A stretch of DNA of 24,846 nt from Myxococcales bacterium (GCA_003153055.1 PMBV01000139.1:1-24846); one strand, 5' to 3'; counted from the first letter of the stretch, positions 8,980-16,604 are shown. Notes: generated by a model from the letters alone, not told the origin. Made by a program: numbers and translations.

Positions 8980-9000
8980 GGTCGATTCAACGAATCGGCC
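8980..9000 (+). terminator. Hairpin after the alpha/beta hydrolase gene
   Basis: GGTCGATTC (8980-8988) pairs with GAATCGGCC (8992-9000), a 9-bp stem with one G-T wobble and a 3-base AAC loop. It sits 11 bases after the hydrolase stop. The following sequence (TGGTCTGGAGTTCC) has no clear T run. It probably marks the boundary between the hydrolase gene and the next operon. Confidence 0.45.
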
Positions 9001-9049
9001 TGGTCTGGAGTTCCTCTCGAGACATCTCTTTTCCGAGGAGTTTCGAACA

Positions 9050-10138
9050 ATGAGGAACGTTACATGGCTGGCTTGTTTCACCCTCTTGGGCTGCGGGGGG
9101 GTCGACGCGGTCGGCGCCGTCGAAGCCAGGGTGATTGCTCCCCTTCCCGATGGCGGGTACGGCTACACCACTCGGCGGATTCACGACGTGGTCAGCGTCG
9201 CGCATCTGCGGAGCGCCCACGTCGACTTCCGCGCCTCCAGCGGCCTCGAGCAGGGTCTCTCCGGGACCCACCTCGAGCGCGGGCAGCCGTTCGACCTCGC
9301 CTTCCATCTCGAGGACGCAGTCGCGGTGGCCGATGACGATCGCTCCCTCGACGCCCTGTCGGCCTTTGCCAACCTGAACGCCTGCGCCGACCTCTTCGCC
9401 AGGCTGGGGGCGGCGAGCGGGCCGCCGATGGACGTCTTGTTCCACCCGCGAATGGACTCGGCGCTCCTCGGCGACCTCCGCATGAGCTTGATCGACAACG
9501 CCGCGTACGCCGGCAGCTACGACGCGTTCATCATCATCCCCTCGTTCGTTCTCCGGGCGGTGCCGTTGGAGGAGAACCTTGGGGTGATGTGCCACGAGTT
9601 CGGGCATTCCATCATGGCGCATCAGGCCTTCGGGGCTGGCGATGGCGACCTGGCGTCGAAGCTCCAGACCAACCATGCCTTCCTGGCCATGGAGGAAGGC
9701 GTCGCGGACCTCTTCGGCTACGCCGCGACGGGAGACCCGAACTTCATCGCACCCTCGGTCAGCCAGGCCGGAGTGAGAGAGGGCCGCGACCTCTCCCAGC
9801 CGCTGACGTACACGAAGGACGAGTACTCGGCTCTGTGGAATACGCCGGACGTCGACTTCGATCCGCACCACTCTGGCTCATACCTGGCCCGCGCCGTCTA
9901 CGAGGCGCTGCCGAGGGAGCCAGACGGTCGCATCAGCACCGAGACCCGCTGGGCGATGGCGACCGCACTCATCCACGCCATCGACAGCCACCCGTTCAAC
10001 GACCGGGACTCGATGGCACGATTCGCCAACGCGTACCTGAAGCAACTGGGTGACGCGGATCGGCCCCACGCCTGTGAGGTGCTCAAGCTGCGCCTCGAAC
10101 CCCTGACGCACATCGTGGCCTTCGAGGCCTGCTCATGA
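9050..10138 (+). CDS. Putative zinc metallopeptidase lipoprotein
   Basis: The 362-residue product starts with a lipoprotein signal: MRNVTWLACFTLLGC, with the lipobox LLGC and Cys15 as the lipid-modified residue. A gluzincin-like zinc site is visible: HEFGH (His182, Glu183, His186) and, about 30 residues later, EEGVADLFGY with Glu215/216 as the likely third ligand. This arrangement resembles thermolysin/fungalysin-type peptidases, but I cannot assign a family. The protein should be anchored in the envelope. ATG at 9050 is chosen because it gives the signal peptide and has GAGGAG at 9035-9040; the frame is open back to 8972. The stop overlaps the next start as ATGA, so it heads a three-gene envelope operon. 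Confidence 0.8.
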   Translation: MRNVTWLACFTLLGCGGVDAVGAVEARVIAPLPDGGYGYTTRRIHDVVSVAHLRSAHVDFRASSGLEQGLSGTHLERGQPFDLAFHLEDAVAVADDDRSLDALSAFANLNACADLFARLGAASGPPMDVLFHPRMDSALLGDLRMSLIDNAAYAGSYDAFIIIPSFVLRAVPLEENLGVMCHEFGHSIMAHQAFGAGDGDLASKLQTNHAFLAMEEGVADLFGYAATGDPNFIAPSVSQAGVREGRDLSQPLTYTKDEYSALWNTPDVDFDPHHSGSYLARAVYEALPREPDGRISTETRWAMATALIHAIDSHPFNDRDSMARFANAYLKQLGDADRPHACEVLKLRLEPLTHIVAFEACS

Positions 10139-10671
10139 CGACCCGAGGACCGATGAAGCTCCTTTCCTTGATGCCAGTGTTTCTCCTCCTCTCGGTGGCC
10201 GCGCCCGCCCGAGCCGAAAGCGCGGTTGGGCTCGGGGTGGCGTTGCTCGCCCGGGAACAAGCCAGCGGCGGAAATGTCATCACCGCAAGCCCACAGGCGC
10301 GGGTTCAGCACGCCTTCTCCCGGTTCTTCCTGGGAGCCATCACCTACGACTTCGCCTACCAGCCGGTCGCGAGCGGGTGGGGCATCCAACTCGACAGTCA
10401 CCAGGTCTCCCTCCGCGCCGTCGGCCGCTTGCCATTGCCCACCGCCTCACTCGAGCTCGAGCTCGGGCCGTCGCTGCGTCTCGACCACGGCGCGGTACTG
10501 GCCAACTCGCAGGTCGTCGCCCAGCAGACTCGCTTCTACCCCGGGGGCGCTGGAGGCCTCTTCGTGACCGTGCCCATCGACCGTTTCGCGCTGCGCCTGG
10601 GCACTGAGGCGCAGTTCGACTCCCGGTGGGATCTCCGCTTCAGCGTGGGCGTGCTGTGGAGGGCCCTGTGA
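10135..10671 (+). CDS. Probable outer-membrane beta-barrel protein
   Basis: A 178-residue exported protein of unknown function. A signal peptide is clear in MKLLSLMPVFLLLSVAAPA, with cleavage likely after ARA. The mature part alternates polar and hydrophobic residues (LELELGPSLRLDHG, FALRLGTEAQFDSRWDLRF) and ends in LRFSVGVLWRAL, as in small beta-barrel outer-membrane proteins. The start is drawn at ATG 10135, which overlaps the previous stop. ATG at 10153 gives a shorter and cleaner signal peptide with GAGGA just upstream and may be the real start. The gene lies between the metallopeptidase and a second barrel-like gene, with overlaps at both ends. Confidence 0.72.
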   Translation: MTTRGPMKLLSLMPVFLLLSVAAPARAESAVGLGVALLAREQASGGNVITASPQARVQHAFSRFFLGAITYDFAYQPVASGWGIQLDSHQVSLRAVGRLPLPTASLELELGPSLRLDHGAVLANSQVVAQQTRFYPGGAGGLFVTVPIDRFALRLGTEAQFDSRWDLRFSVGVLWRAL

Positions 10672-11477
10672 TGACCTCGCTCGTATTGCTTTACTTGATG
10701 GTGGCTGATCAGCAGGTTCAGCCAGTCGCGGTCGCCGAGCCGCCCCTCGTGGTCGAGGCTGCTCCAGTGGCGCCTCCTCCACCGGCCGCGCGACCAGACC
10801 ACCGACTCATCGACCTCGAGGCCGACACGTTGTCGCCTGGAGAGTCGCAGTTCAATCTCTGGGGCCTGGTGTACACCCGCGGCATCCTCCCGCGGTTCTC
10901 GCTCTCGACCTCCATCGCCGCCGACGCCGTGAGCGCCCTCAATCTCACCGCCAGCGTGCAGGTCGTCGACGCGCCGTTTCTAAGGCTCACTGCCGAGGTC
11001 GGCGGGGCCTACCTGGTCGCGGCTCCATTCCTGAACATTCCCTCGTTCAAGGCCTCCTTCTACGCCGTGCCCGCCGAGGTGCGCGCCACGGTACCGCTGG
11101 TGGAGAACTTGGCGCTCACAATCGCGGCGAAGTACCGCATGGTGGGAGCGCAGCTCAATGGGGACGGCATCGCGGTCCACTCCCTGGGGACGGCGGCCAC
11201 GCTCGTGTACCATGATCGAGTCGGGTCGACTTTTCTCCAAGTCATGGTGCCAGTGGTCAACATCATGCGCTCGAGCGGGGTGACGGAGGGCATCCCCGTG
11301 CAGGGCACCCTCGCGCTGGACAACGTCGCCTCGTGGGGCGTGATGCTGGGGAGGGATCAACGCATCGGCCGAACCGGCCACCTGCGGGTCGGCGTCGGCT
11401 ACCGCAACGAGCCCGGCATTCTCGTGCTCGATTCGTACGGCAAGCTGATGGTCTCCCTCGACTACTACTGGCGCTGA
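10671..11477 (+). CDS. Probable secreted/outer-membrane beta-rich protein
   Basis: A 268-residue protein I cannot name. It starts with a short hydrophobic segment (SLVLLYLMVA) that may act as an export signal, followed by a Pro/Ala/Val-rich linker to about residue 40. The rest has the alternating pattern of beta-barrel strands (FSLSTSIAADAV, LTASVQVVDAPFLRLTAEV, LRVGVGYRNEPGILVL). It ends with the aromatic sequence SLDYYWR, suitable for an outer-membrane C-terminal strand. ATG at 10671 overlaps the previous stop (TGATG); upstream in-frame codons are shadow. It is last in the metallopeptidase operon, and the orphan copy of the caspase gene tail begins 14 bases after its stop. Confidence 0.72.
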   Translation: MTSLVLLYLMVADQQVQPVAVAEPPLVVEAAPVAPPPPAARPDHRLIDLEADTLSPGESQFNLWGLVYTRGILPRFSLSTSIAADAVSALNLTASVQVVDAPFLRLTAEVGGAYLVAAPFLNIPSFKASFYAVPAEVRATVPLVENLALTIAAKYRMVGAQLNGDGIAVHSLGTAATLVYHDRVGSTFLQVMVPVVNIMRSSGVTEGIPVQGTLALDNVASWGVMLGRDQRIGRTGHLRVGVGYRNEPGILVLDSYGKLMVSLDYYWR

Positions 11478-11491
11478 AGGACCGGAGCCGG

Positions 11492-11650
11492 CTCATCAAA
11501 GCGACGCCGAGGCGCTGAACAGCCCGCCTCCGGCGATCGGCACGAACGAGAGGCGGAGTCGCTCGGCGACCACCGGATCCGCATTCCACATATCGAGGAA
11601 CCGCCTCCGGCTGACGTCGAGGGCGGTGTCGAGGATGGCGGCGAGGGCGC
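11492..11650 (-). repeat. Direct repeat copy 1: orphan copy of the caspase gene 3' end
   Basis: This 159-base segment matches 12622-12780 at a constant offset of 1130 bases with no gaps and about 12 mismatches by eye. On the minus strand it encodes the last about 50 residues of the caspase-like protein, including RRRFLDMWNADPVVAERLRL, and keeps its stop codon at 11496-11498. It has no start and is joined to unrelated sequence upstream, so it is a gene fragment and not a gene. Confidence 0.9.
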
Positions 11651-11694
11651 GCCTTGTCGGGGCACCTCGATGACCGAATCCACGCCGCCAATGA

Positions 11695-12503
11695 TCACTT
11701 CGCGTCGGCGAGGAGCCGATCGAAGCGAGCGACAAGTCCGTCCTCGGCGAGGGCCTGTTCGAGCGCGCGGAGCAGCGAATGGACCTCCTCGGTGTTCACG
11801 CTCGAGCGGTTCACGCTGAGAAGTCTGGATACATCGGCCACGTCGCGCGGGCGGTCCGCGAGAACCTTGAGCGTCAGCAGATGTTCGAGGCGTAGCAAGG
11901 GGACCGTCGCCCGACCAATCCGGCGGCTCTTCGCCTCGGACTCGATGAGCTCCTCAAGCCCGGGTCCGCCGAGCACCACGTCGATCTTCCAGCCCGAGGC
12001 TCGATGATCTGCAGGAATGACCCGCGTCGCCGCGATGAAGGCCTCGTCGTGGAATCGCGGAGTAATGCCTTCGGAGCGCCTCGAGCAGCGCCGCGGTTCC
12101 CGAGTCAACGAGGACGGTGATGTCGATGTCCTGCGTCGCGCGCGGCACCCCGTGGAGCGCGACCGCCTGCGCCCCGAAGAGGTACCACCTTGCGCCCACT
12201 CACTTCATCGCGCGACCCACCGCCAGCAACGCCACTTCGACGCTGCCACGCTGCGAAGGCGGCGAGCCGCGCGCTCTGCTCCTGGTGCGCCTGGAGGTCT
12301 TCTTGGTCGTCCTGCGCATCGGGCCACCGTGGATTCGTGAGGTGAGCAGCGGCTCGAAGTTGTTCCACCCGCCCGAGCAACTCCAGCGATGCGTGACGCC
12401 GCACGAGCCGCCGGAACGCTTCGCTCTGCAGCCGTTCGGGAAGGGACCAATCCCGGGTGAGCAACGCTCTGACTTCCGCACCTGCAAAGGTGAATCGGCG
12501 CAT
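11695..12503 (-). pseudogene. Decayed nucleotidyltransferase (AbiEii/DUF6036-like)
   Basis: Read on the minus strand, fragments in two frames join into one protein of about 268 residues. The N-terminal part (from ATG at 12503, MRRFTFAGAEVRALL) ends near 12245, where a frame change is needed to continue into VEVALLAVGRAMK. An in-frame TGA at 12202-12200 follows. The same frame then gives RWYLFGAQAVALHG and PRATQDIDITV, the nucleotidyltransferase core with the DxD metal-binding aspartates. Near 12065 another frame change leads to RFHDEAFIAATRVIP and LLRLEHLLTLKVLADRP through to the stop at 11695. Related proteins are toxin-like nucleotidyltransferases such as AbiEii. The N-terminal part could instead be a separate small partner gene, with GTG at 12199 starting the transferase; even then each gene carries a frameshift. 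Sequencing error is possible but three lesions argue for decay. Confidence 0.7.
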
Positions 12504-12621
12504 CGAGTGCCAGCTTACACGAGTGCGCGCCTGGAGACCTCCCCGACCGAGGCAGCGTCGGGCTGGGTTGTGCGCATAGGTACATGCTGGCGCTGATGAC
12601 CAGCGGTGGCCGTCGAGGCCA

Positions 12622-12780
12622 CTCGTCAGAACGACGCCGAGGCGCTGAGCAGCGCACCCCCGGCGATCGGCACGAACGAGAGCCGGAGCCGCTCGGCGAC
12701 CACTGGATCTGCATTCCACATGTCGAGGAACCGCCTCCGGCTGACGTCGAGGGCGGTGTCGAGGATGGCGGCGAGGGCGC
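12622..12780 (-). repeat. Direct repeat copy 2: genuine 3' end of the caspase gene
   Basis: This is the partner of the repeat at 11492-11650. It forms codons about 578-627 of the intact caspase-like gene and includes its stop at 12626-12628. About 971 bases with the nucleotidyltransferase remnant separate the two copies. A 17-base inverted repeat (GTGGCC-GTCGA-GGCCAC, 12606-12622) lies just past the stop and touches the repeat boundary. Confidence 0.9.
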
Positions 12781-14509
12781 CAATCATCGTGACGATGCAG
12801 GTGCGGCGAAAGGCGCTTTGCGCTTCGAGGCTCGCGGCGCGCTTTTCGGGAGAGCTCAGCCCGAACGCCAGCTCGGTCAGGCCGAGGCCAGTCGCGGCGA
12901 GCGACAGCGCGAGGCCCTCGAGGGCGAACTCCCAGTGGCGGCTGATTCCATCGAGCCGCTTCAGCTTGGCGACGGCCGCGTCGAGCCGCGTCATCGGCTC
13001 AGAGGGGTCGGCCGCGTCCGACAGCTCCCTCGCCAGCCGTCGCAGGCCCTCGGGGCTCACCACTCGGCCGAGCCTGATGGCCAACGGCGCCTCCACCACG
13101 CTGATGGCGATGAGGCCGACGCCGAGGGTCATCGCGGGCTCGACAGTCTGGCGAGACGCGCTGATGCCGAGGTTGGTCCCGGCGATGGCGGCCGCGCCCA
13201 GCCCCTCCATGATGACGCGGGTGCGGGTGTCGAGCTCGGCGGCGGCGAAGGCCTCGACGACGCTGCCCAGGCGACGCGCTTCGCTGCGCGAGAGCCCGAA
13301 GACTTGGGCCGGCAGGGGAGCCGACGCGTACGCCTGCCACGCTCGCGGGCCGAAGGGCTCGTCGTACAGCCCGCTCACTTGCTCCCCCGCGCCGCGCGGT
13401 GTGCCTGGCTCGGTGCGTGGAGCCAGCACCAGCGCGAGCGAACCACCCACGGGCGAAAGGCCCACCTCGTACCGATCGTCGAAGCCCACCCCCGAGGCGG
13501 CGAGTCGCAGCCCGAAGCGAGCGGCGAGGGGAAGGGCGACGGCGAGCTTCACCTGAGCGCCGGCCTCGAGGTTGGCGTCGAACCACCGGAGGCCGCGCTC
13601 GTCTCGCACCGACACGCGCGACTGGGCGGGGAGGCTGAGCTCGAGCTGCTGGGCTCGACTCCCCCGCAGGCGGAAGAGAGGCGTGGCGCGCCCTTCTTGA
13701 CCGCGCACGAAGACCCTTGGCCGGTAGACAGGGTTGACGATGGAGCCGGTGGCGACCGAGATGAAGGCCTCGAGCTCGCCGTAGCGGACCACCCCGTCTG
13801 CGTCGGCGTCGGCGAAGCCAACTCCGCCCGAGCGCACCAGGTGGCTGAAGACGCCTGATTGGAGCTCGGACCACTCGTAGACCTCGTTCTCGGCGCTGGT
13901 CGACAAGATGGCGCCGACGTGGGGCAGCTCCTTCCGGAAGACTTCGGCGACGGTGTCGGGCGTGGCGTAGCGCCTCCCGCCCGGCTTCCGAGGTGTCAGC
14001 ATGAAGAAGGAGTTGCAGCTATCGAGGACCAGGTGCACCCGGTGCGGCGCGAGCTCCTTCAAGTGCGCCGACAGGCGATCCGCGTCGAACGGCCCATCGG
14101 CCAGCTCCAACACCCCCTTCCCGCGGTCGACGTCGCCGTGGCCCGCGAAGACGAAGAAGAACTCGAAGGGCTCTCCTGGGTGAGCCCGTACCTCGTCAGC
14201 CAGCGCCGAGAGCGCTCGGTCGACCTCCGCCACCGTGGGCAGGCCACTGGGGCGAAGCGTCGCGGAGAAGAGCCGTTCGCTGTCGGCGTCGAGCTCGGTC
14301 AGCAGCGTGATGTCACTCGGCGCGGCGAAGGCCTGGAGGAAGAGGGCGTACTTGACCGCGTCGTCGTCGGCGAAGGCGAGGTGCCCTCGACCGGGGGTGA
14401 GGCTGGTGTTCGACCCGACTACTACCGCCATCACTCGCGGCTCCACGGTGCTGGGCGAGACCGGCACACTGGCCATGGCCCAGAGCGCGACGACGACCGA
14501 GCTCATCAT
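12626..14509 (-). CDS. Exported caspase-like (peptidase C14) protein with C-terminal hydrophobic domain
   Basis: This 627-residue protein carries a bacterial caspase-fold protease. The N-terminus has a signal-like hydrophobic stretch (SSVVVALWAMASVPVS). The domain then starts with VMAVVVGSN and shows the catalytic dyad: His124 in FVFAGHGDVD and Cys165 in LVLDSCNSFF. An EF-hand-like calcium loop follows at residues 234-245 (DADADGVVRYGE). A beta-rich middle region spans about 270-365. The C-terminal third has hydrophobic stretches near 432-451, 458-480, 527-551 and 571-589, which may be membrane segments. It is the last gene of a sigma/anti-sigma operon, and its ATG overlaps the upstream stop (ATGA). 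Bacterial caspases of this type cleave after Arg/Lys or Asp; specificity here is unknown. A copy of its 3' end lies 1130 bases away. Confidence 0.88.
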   Translation of the reverse strand: MMSSVVVALWAMASVPVSPSTVEPRVMAVVVGSNTSLTPGRGHLAFADDDAVKYALFLQAFAAPSDITLLTELDADSERLFSATLRPSGLPTVAEVDRALSALADEVRAHPGEPFEFFFVFAGHGDVDRGKGVLELADGPFDADRLSAHLKELAPHRVHLVLDSCNSFFMLTPRKPGGRRYATPDTVAEVFRKELPHVGAILSTSAENEVYEWSELQSGVFSHLVRSGGVGFADADADGVVRYGELEAFISVATGSIVNPVYRPRVFVRGQEGRATPLFRLRGSRAQQLELSLPAQSRVSVRDERGLRWFDANLEAGAQVKLAVALPLAARFGLRLAASGVGFDDRYEVGLSPVGGSLALVLAPRTEPGTPRGAGEQVSGLYDEPFGPRAWQAYASAPLPAQVFGLSRSEARRLGSVVEAFAAAELDTRTRVIMEGLGAAAIAGTNLGISASRQTVEPAMTLGVGLIAISVVEAPLAIRLGRVVSPEGLRRLARELSDAADPSEPMTRLDAAVAKLKRLDGISRHWEFALEGLALSLAATGLGLTELAFGLSSPEKRAASLEAQSAFRRTCIVTMIGALAAILDTALDVSRRRFLDMWNADPVVAERLRLSFVPIAGGALLSASASF

Positions 14510-15267
14510 GGGGTGAGCGTCACCTGGGTCGCCTGAATTTCCGCCTCGGGGAAGCGAGCGTGGAGCCGCTCGGGGGTGAGCTCTCCCGCGCCGAGGGCTT
14601 CGACGTCCTTGACGTGGAGTGGGCCGGCCGAGAGCACGACGAAGAACGTCGCGGCCCCGAGGGAGGGAGACTCGAGCGCGACCAGGTCATCGGCTGGGCG
14701 CTCGGGCGTTCCGGCGGCGATCCGGAGTGAGGGCTCGTCGGTCGTGTCGTCGGCGTGGGCCGGGTACAGCCAGTGAACCTGCCCAGCACTGTCGACGGCG
14801 AAGACCAAGGCATAGCCGTCGCGGTGAGGGTCGGTGTTCCGCGTGACGACGAGCCAGCGGGTGTCGGTCCCGGCCGCCGTGCCCGAGGAGAGCGGTGACG
14901 CTGGTGCGTCGGCTCGGCGGACCTCGACCCCCACGCCGCGGCGGAGCCAGGCCCCTGCGCTCGAACCCCGCGGGGTGAAGGTGTCGGCGCCGCGCCTCAA
15001 CGCCAAGCCCACCGGGACCAGGGCGATGAGCACCGCTGCCGCCGCCAGAAGGGGAGCCCACGAGCGACGGGGTGCGCTGACGTGTTGCATGACGGCGGCC
15101 ACGCCACGGTCGACGTCGAGCGAAGTGGGGAAGGCTCGCAGCTCGCCGATGGTCTCGAGGGTGCCCCGGCAGGTCGAGCACTCGCGAAAGTGCGCCAGCA
15201 CCTCGGGCGGAACGGGGGCCCCGTCGGCGTGGGCCAAGAGCTGCTCCTCGGGGGGACAGGGGATCAT
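14506..15267 (-). CDS. Anti-sigma factor with zinc finger, one TM and DUF4384-like domain
   Basis: This 253-residue protein has the layout of a transmembrane anti-sigma factor. The cytoplasmic N-terminus has a zf-HC2 type zinc motif: Cys4, then HFRECSTC with His26, Cys30 and Cys33. One membrane helix lies at about residues 70-90 (APLLAAAAVLIALVPVGLAL). The external C-terminal domain contains GYALVFAVDSAGQVHWLYPA, which resembles DUF4384, a domain often found with caspase-like proteins. It would hold the ECF sigma factor inactive until an envelope signal is sensed. Its start overlaps the sigma gene stop and its stop overlaps the caspase start, both as ATGA, so the three are translated in fixed order. 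The DUF4384 call is by pattern only. Confidence 0.85.
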   Translation of the reverse strand: MIPCPPEEQLLAHADGAPVPPEVLAHFRECSTCRGTLETIGELRAFPTSLDVDRGVAAVMQHVSAPRRSWAPLLAAAAVLIALVPVGLALRRGADTFTPRGSSAGAWLRRGVGVEVRRADAPASPLSSGTAAGTDTRWLVVTRNTDPHRDGYALVFAVDSAGQVHWLYPAHADDTTDEPSLRIAAGTPERPADDLVALESPSLGAATFFVVLSAGPLHVKDVEALGAGELTPERLHARFPEAEIQATQVTLTP

Positions 15268-15824
15268 TGCGGGAGCAGCTCCTTGAGGTTCTTCAGCCCG
15301 TAGAAGACTTGAGAGCGAAGCGTCGATTCGTTTCGGCCGAGGACGAGGGAAATCTCCGCGTAGTCGAGGCCCTCGACCATGCGGAGCACCAACGCGTCTC
15401 GCTGGGCTTCGGGAAGCCGATCGAGCGCCCGCTGGAGGCCCTGCGAGTCTTGTCTCAGCTCCACCTGGGTGCTCGCCAGCGGTGTCTCGTCAGCGACGTG
15501 GGCCAGCGCTTCGGGCTCGAGGCTGACGCTCCTCAGGGCGCGCCGTCCCTCGTCGCGGTGGGTGCCGCGGCAGAGGTTCCGGGCGATGGTGTAGAGAAAG
15601 ACGGGGAAGCCCGCCTTCGGCTCGTAGCGGCGGCGCGCGTTCCACAGCCTGATGAAGGTCTCCTGGGCGAGATCCTCGGCGAGGGCCCGGTTCCCGGTGG
15701 AGCGGGTACAGAAGCGCACCACCCGCGCGTAGTGGCGGCGGGTCAGCAGCTCGAAGGCCTTGGGCGAGCCGTTCTCGAGCAAAGCCTCGTCGCTCGGCGC
15801 CTCCGGGTCGCGTCGCTCATCCAT
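15264..15824 (-). CDS. ECF-type RNA polymerase sigma factor
   Basis: A 186-residue extracytoplasmic-function sigma factor. Region 2 spans about residues 20-90 and includes LAEDLAQETFIRLWNARRRY, which binds the -10 element and core polymerase. Region 4 is at about 125-180 with LDRLPEAQRDALVLRMVEG and LDYAEISLVLGRNESTLRSQ as the helix-turn-helix for the -35 element. ATG at 15824 (MDERRDPEAPSDEALL) gives a normal ECF N-terminus; GTG at 15860 is an in-frame alternative adding 12 residues. Neither has a strong ribosome binding site. It heads the operon with the anti-sigma factor and the caspase-like protein. The target promoter was not found; ECF factors usually control their own operon. Confidence 0.92.
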   Translation of the reverse strand: MDERRDPEAPSDEALLENGSPKAFELLTRRHYARVVRFCTRSTGNRALAEDLAQETFIRLWNARRRYEPKAGFPVFLYTIARNLCRGTHRDEGRRALRSVSLEPEALAHVADETPLASTQVELRQDSQGLQRALDRLPEAQRDALVLRMVEGLDYAEISLVLGRNESTLRSQVFYGLKNLKELLPQ

Positions 15825-15934
15825 TGCTTGCACTACTCGCCCGGGCACTGAAGGAGACACGGAAGTTGAGCCAAGGTGACACGGGGAAACCAGCGATGGA
15901 AGGGCAAAGAAGCCCAGCGTCGAAGGGGAACGCG

Positions 15935-16558
15935 TCAGCCGACTCCCGTGGGGCGTGGGCGTGCCCGCTTTGGCCTCGCTCGACGGGCGATCGACGGGGT
16001 CGGGAGCGCTGCCACCGTCACCCGTACCAGGTCGCGCACCAGGTCACGCAGGTCCTGTGCGTCGCGGGCCATGGTCTTGAATCCGTGGGCGGAAGCCATC
16101 AGGAGTCGCGCCCGGGCCTGCGCCGATGGGCTCAAGGCGTCGGGCTCGGCGACGGCGGCGCGGATGAGGTCAGCGAGGAGCTTCGCCAAGCGCTGCCCAT
16201 GCCGCTCGAACACGTCGTCCACGAACTCGAAGGAGCTCGCCATCAGCTCACGCGCGTCCGGGGAGCGAGCGACGGTCTCGAAGGTCCGCACGCTCCAAAT
16301 CTCGAACACGTGCCCCAGGCGGCCCTCGAGTGAAGCGTGAGCGCCGAGGCCGGCCTCGATGTCCCGGAGCATCTCGTCGAGGCCCGTCTCTACGACCTCC
16401 CGGAAGATGGCCTCCTTGCTCGGGAAGACCAGGTAGAGCGCCGGGCGCGACATCGCCGTGGCCCGCGCGATGTCGTCCATGGTGGCCCGGCGGTAGCCGT
16501 AGCGGAGGAAGACGTCGAAGGCCGCCGTGAGGATCCTCCGCTCCTTGTCGTCCTTCAT
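15935..16558 (-). CDS. TetR-family transcriptional regulator
   Basis: A 207-residue TetR-type repressor. The N-terminal DNA-binding domain is clear: RRILTAAFDVFLRYGYRRAT, MDDIARATAMSRPALYLVFPS and KEAIFREVV, about residues 7-55. The helical ligand-binding domain follows and the C-terminus has a basic tail (RRARPKRARPRP). ATG at 16558 is preferred over TTG at 16597 because the longer form would run through the upstream operator palindrome. No ribosome binding site is evident. It is divergent from the MDR oxidoreductase gene, with two palindromes between them, so it most likely represses that gene and itself. The inducer is unknown. Confidence 0.92.
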   Translation of the reverse strand: MKDDKERRILTAAFDVFLRYGYRRATMDDIARATAMSRPALYLVFPSKEAIFREVVETGLDEMLRDIEAGLGAHASLEGRLGHVFEIWSVRTFETVARSPDARELMASSFEFVDDVFERHGQRLAKLLADLIRAAVAEPDALSPSAQARARLLMASAHGFKTMARDAQDLRDLVRDLVRVTVAALPTPSIARRARPKRARPRPTGVG

Positions 16559-16568
16559 GGGTGAACGG

Positions 16569-16593
16569 TTGACAAATTGCGTCCGCTTGTCAA
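16569..16593. promoter_or_regulatory. Putative TetR operator 1
   Basis: TTGACAA (16569-16575) and TTGTCAA (16587-16593) form a perfect inverted repeat with an 11-base spacer. It lies 10 bases upstream of the tetR ATG. The core TGACAA-N11-TTGTCA has the same design as the second site 35 bases further on. By position it should block tetR transcription when bound. Confidence 0.7.
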
Positions 16594-16604
16594 GCAATCA
16601 TGGC

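Noticed and set aside
12040..12260. Programmed frameshifting in the nucleotidyltransferase gene
   Set aside because: No slippery run or supporting structure is seen, and two shifts plus an in-frame stop point to decay instead.
12606..12622. Hairpin GTGGCC-GTCGA-GGCCAC after the caspase stop as a terminator
   Set aside because: The stem is only 6 bp and no T run follows on the minus strand, so I do not call it a terminator. It is noted as marking the repeat boundary.
11492..12780. Insertion sequence bounded by the direct repeats
   Set aside because: No transposase frame and no terminal inverted repeats are present, and the 159-base repeats are coding sequence of the neighbouring gene, far longer than IS target duplications.
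12584..13858. 424-codon open frame on the + strand opposite the caspase gene
   Set aside because: It is the antisense shadow of a high-GC gene. Its translation is rich in Arg, Gly, Glu and His with no recognisable domain, while the minus strand shows clear caspase motifs.
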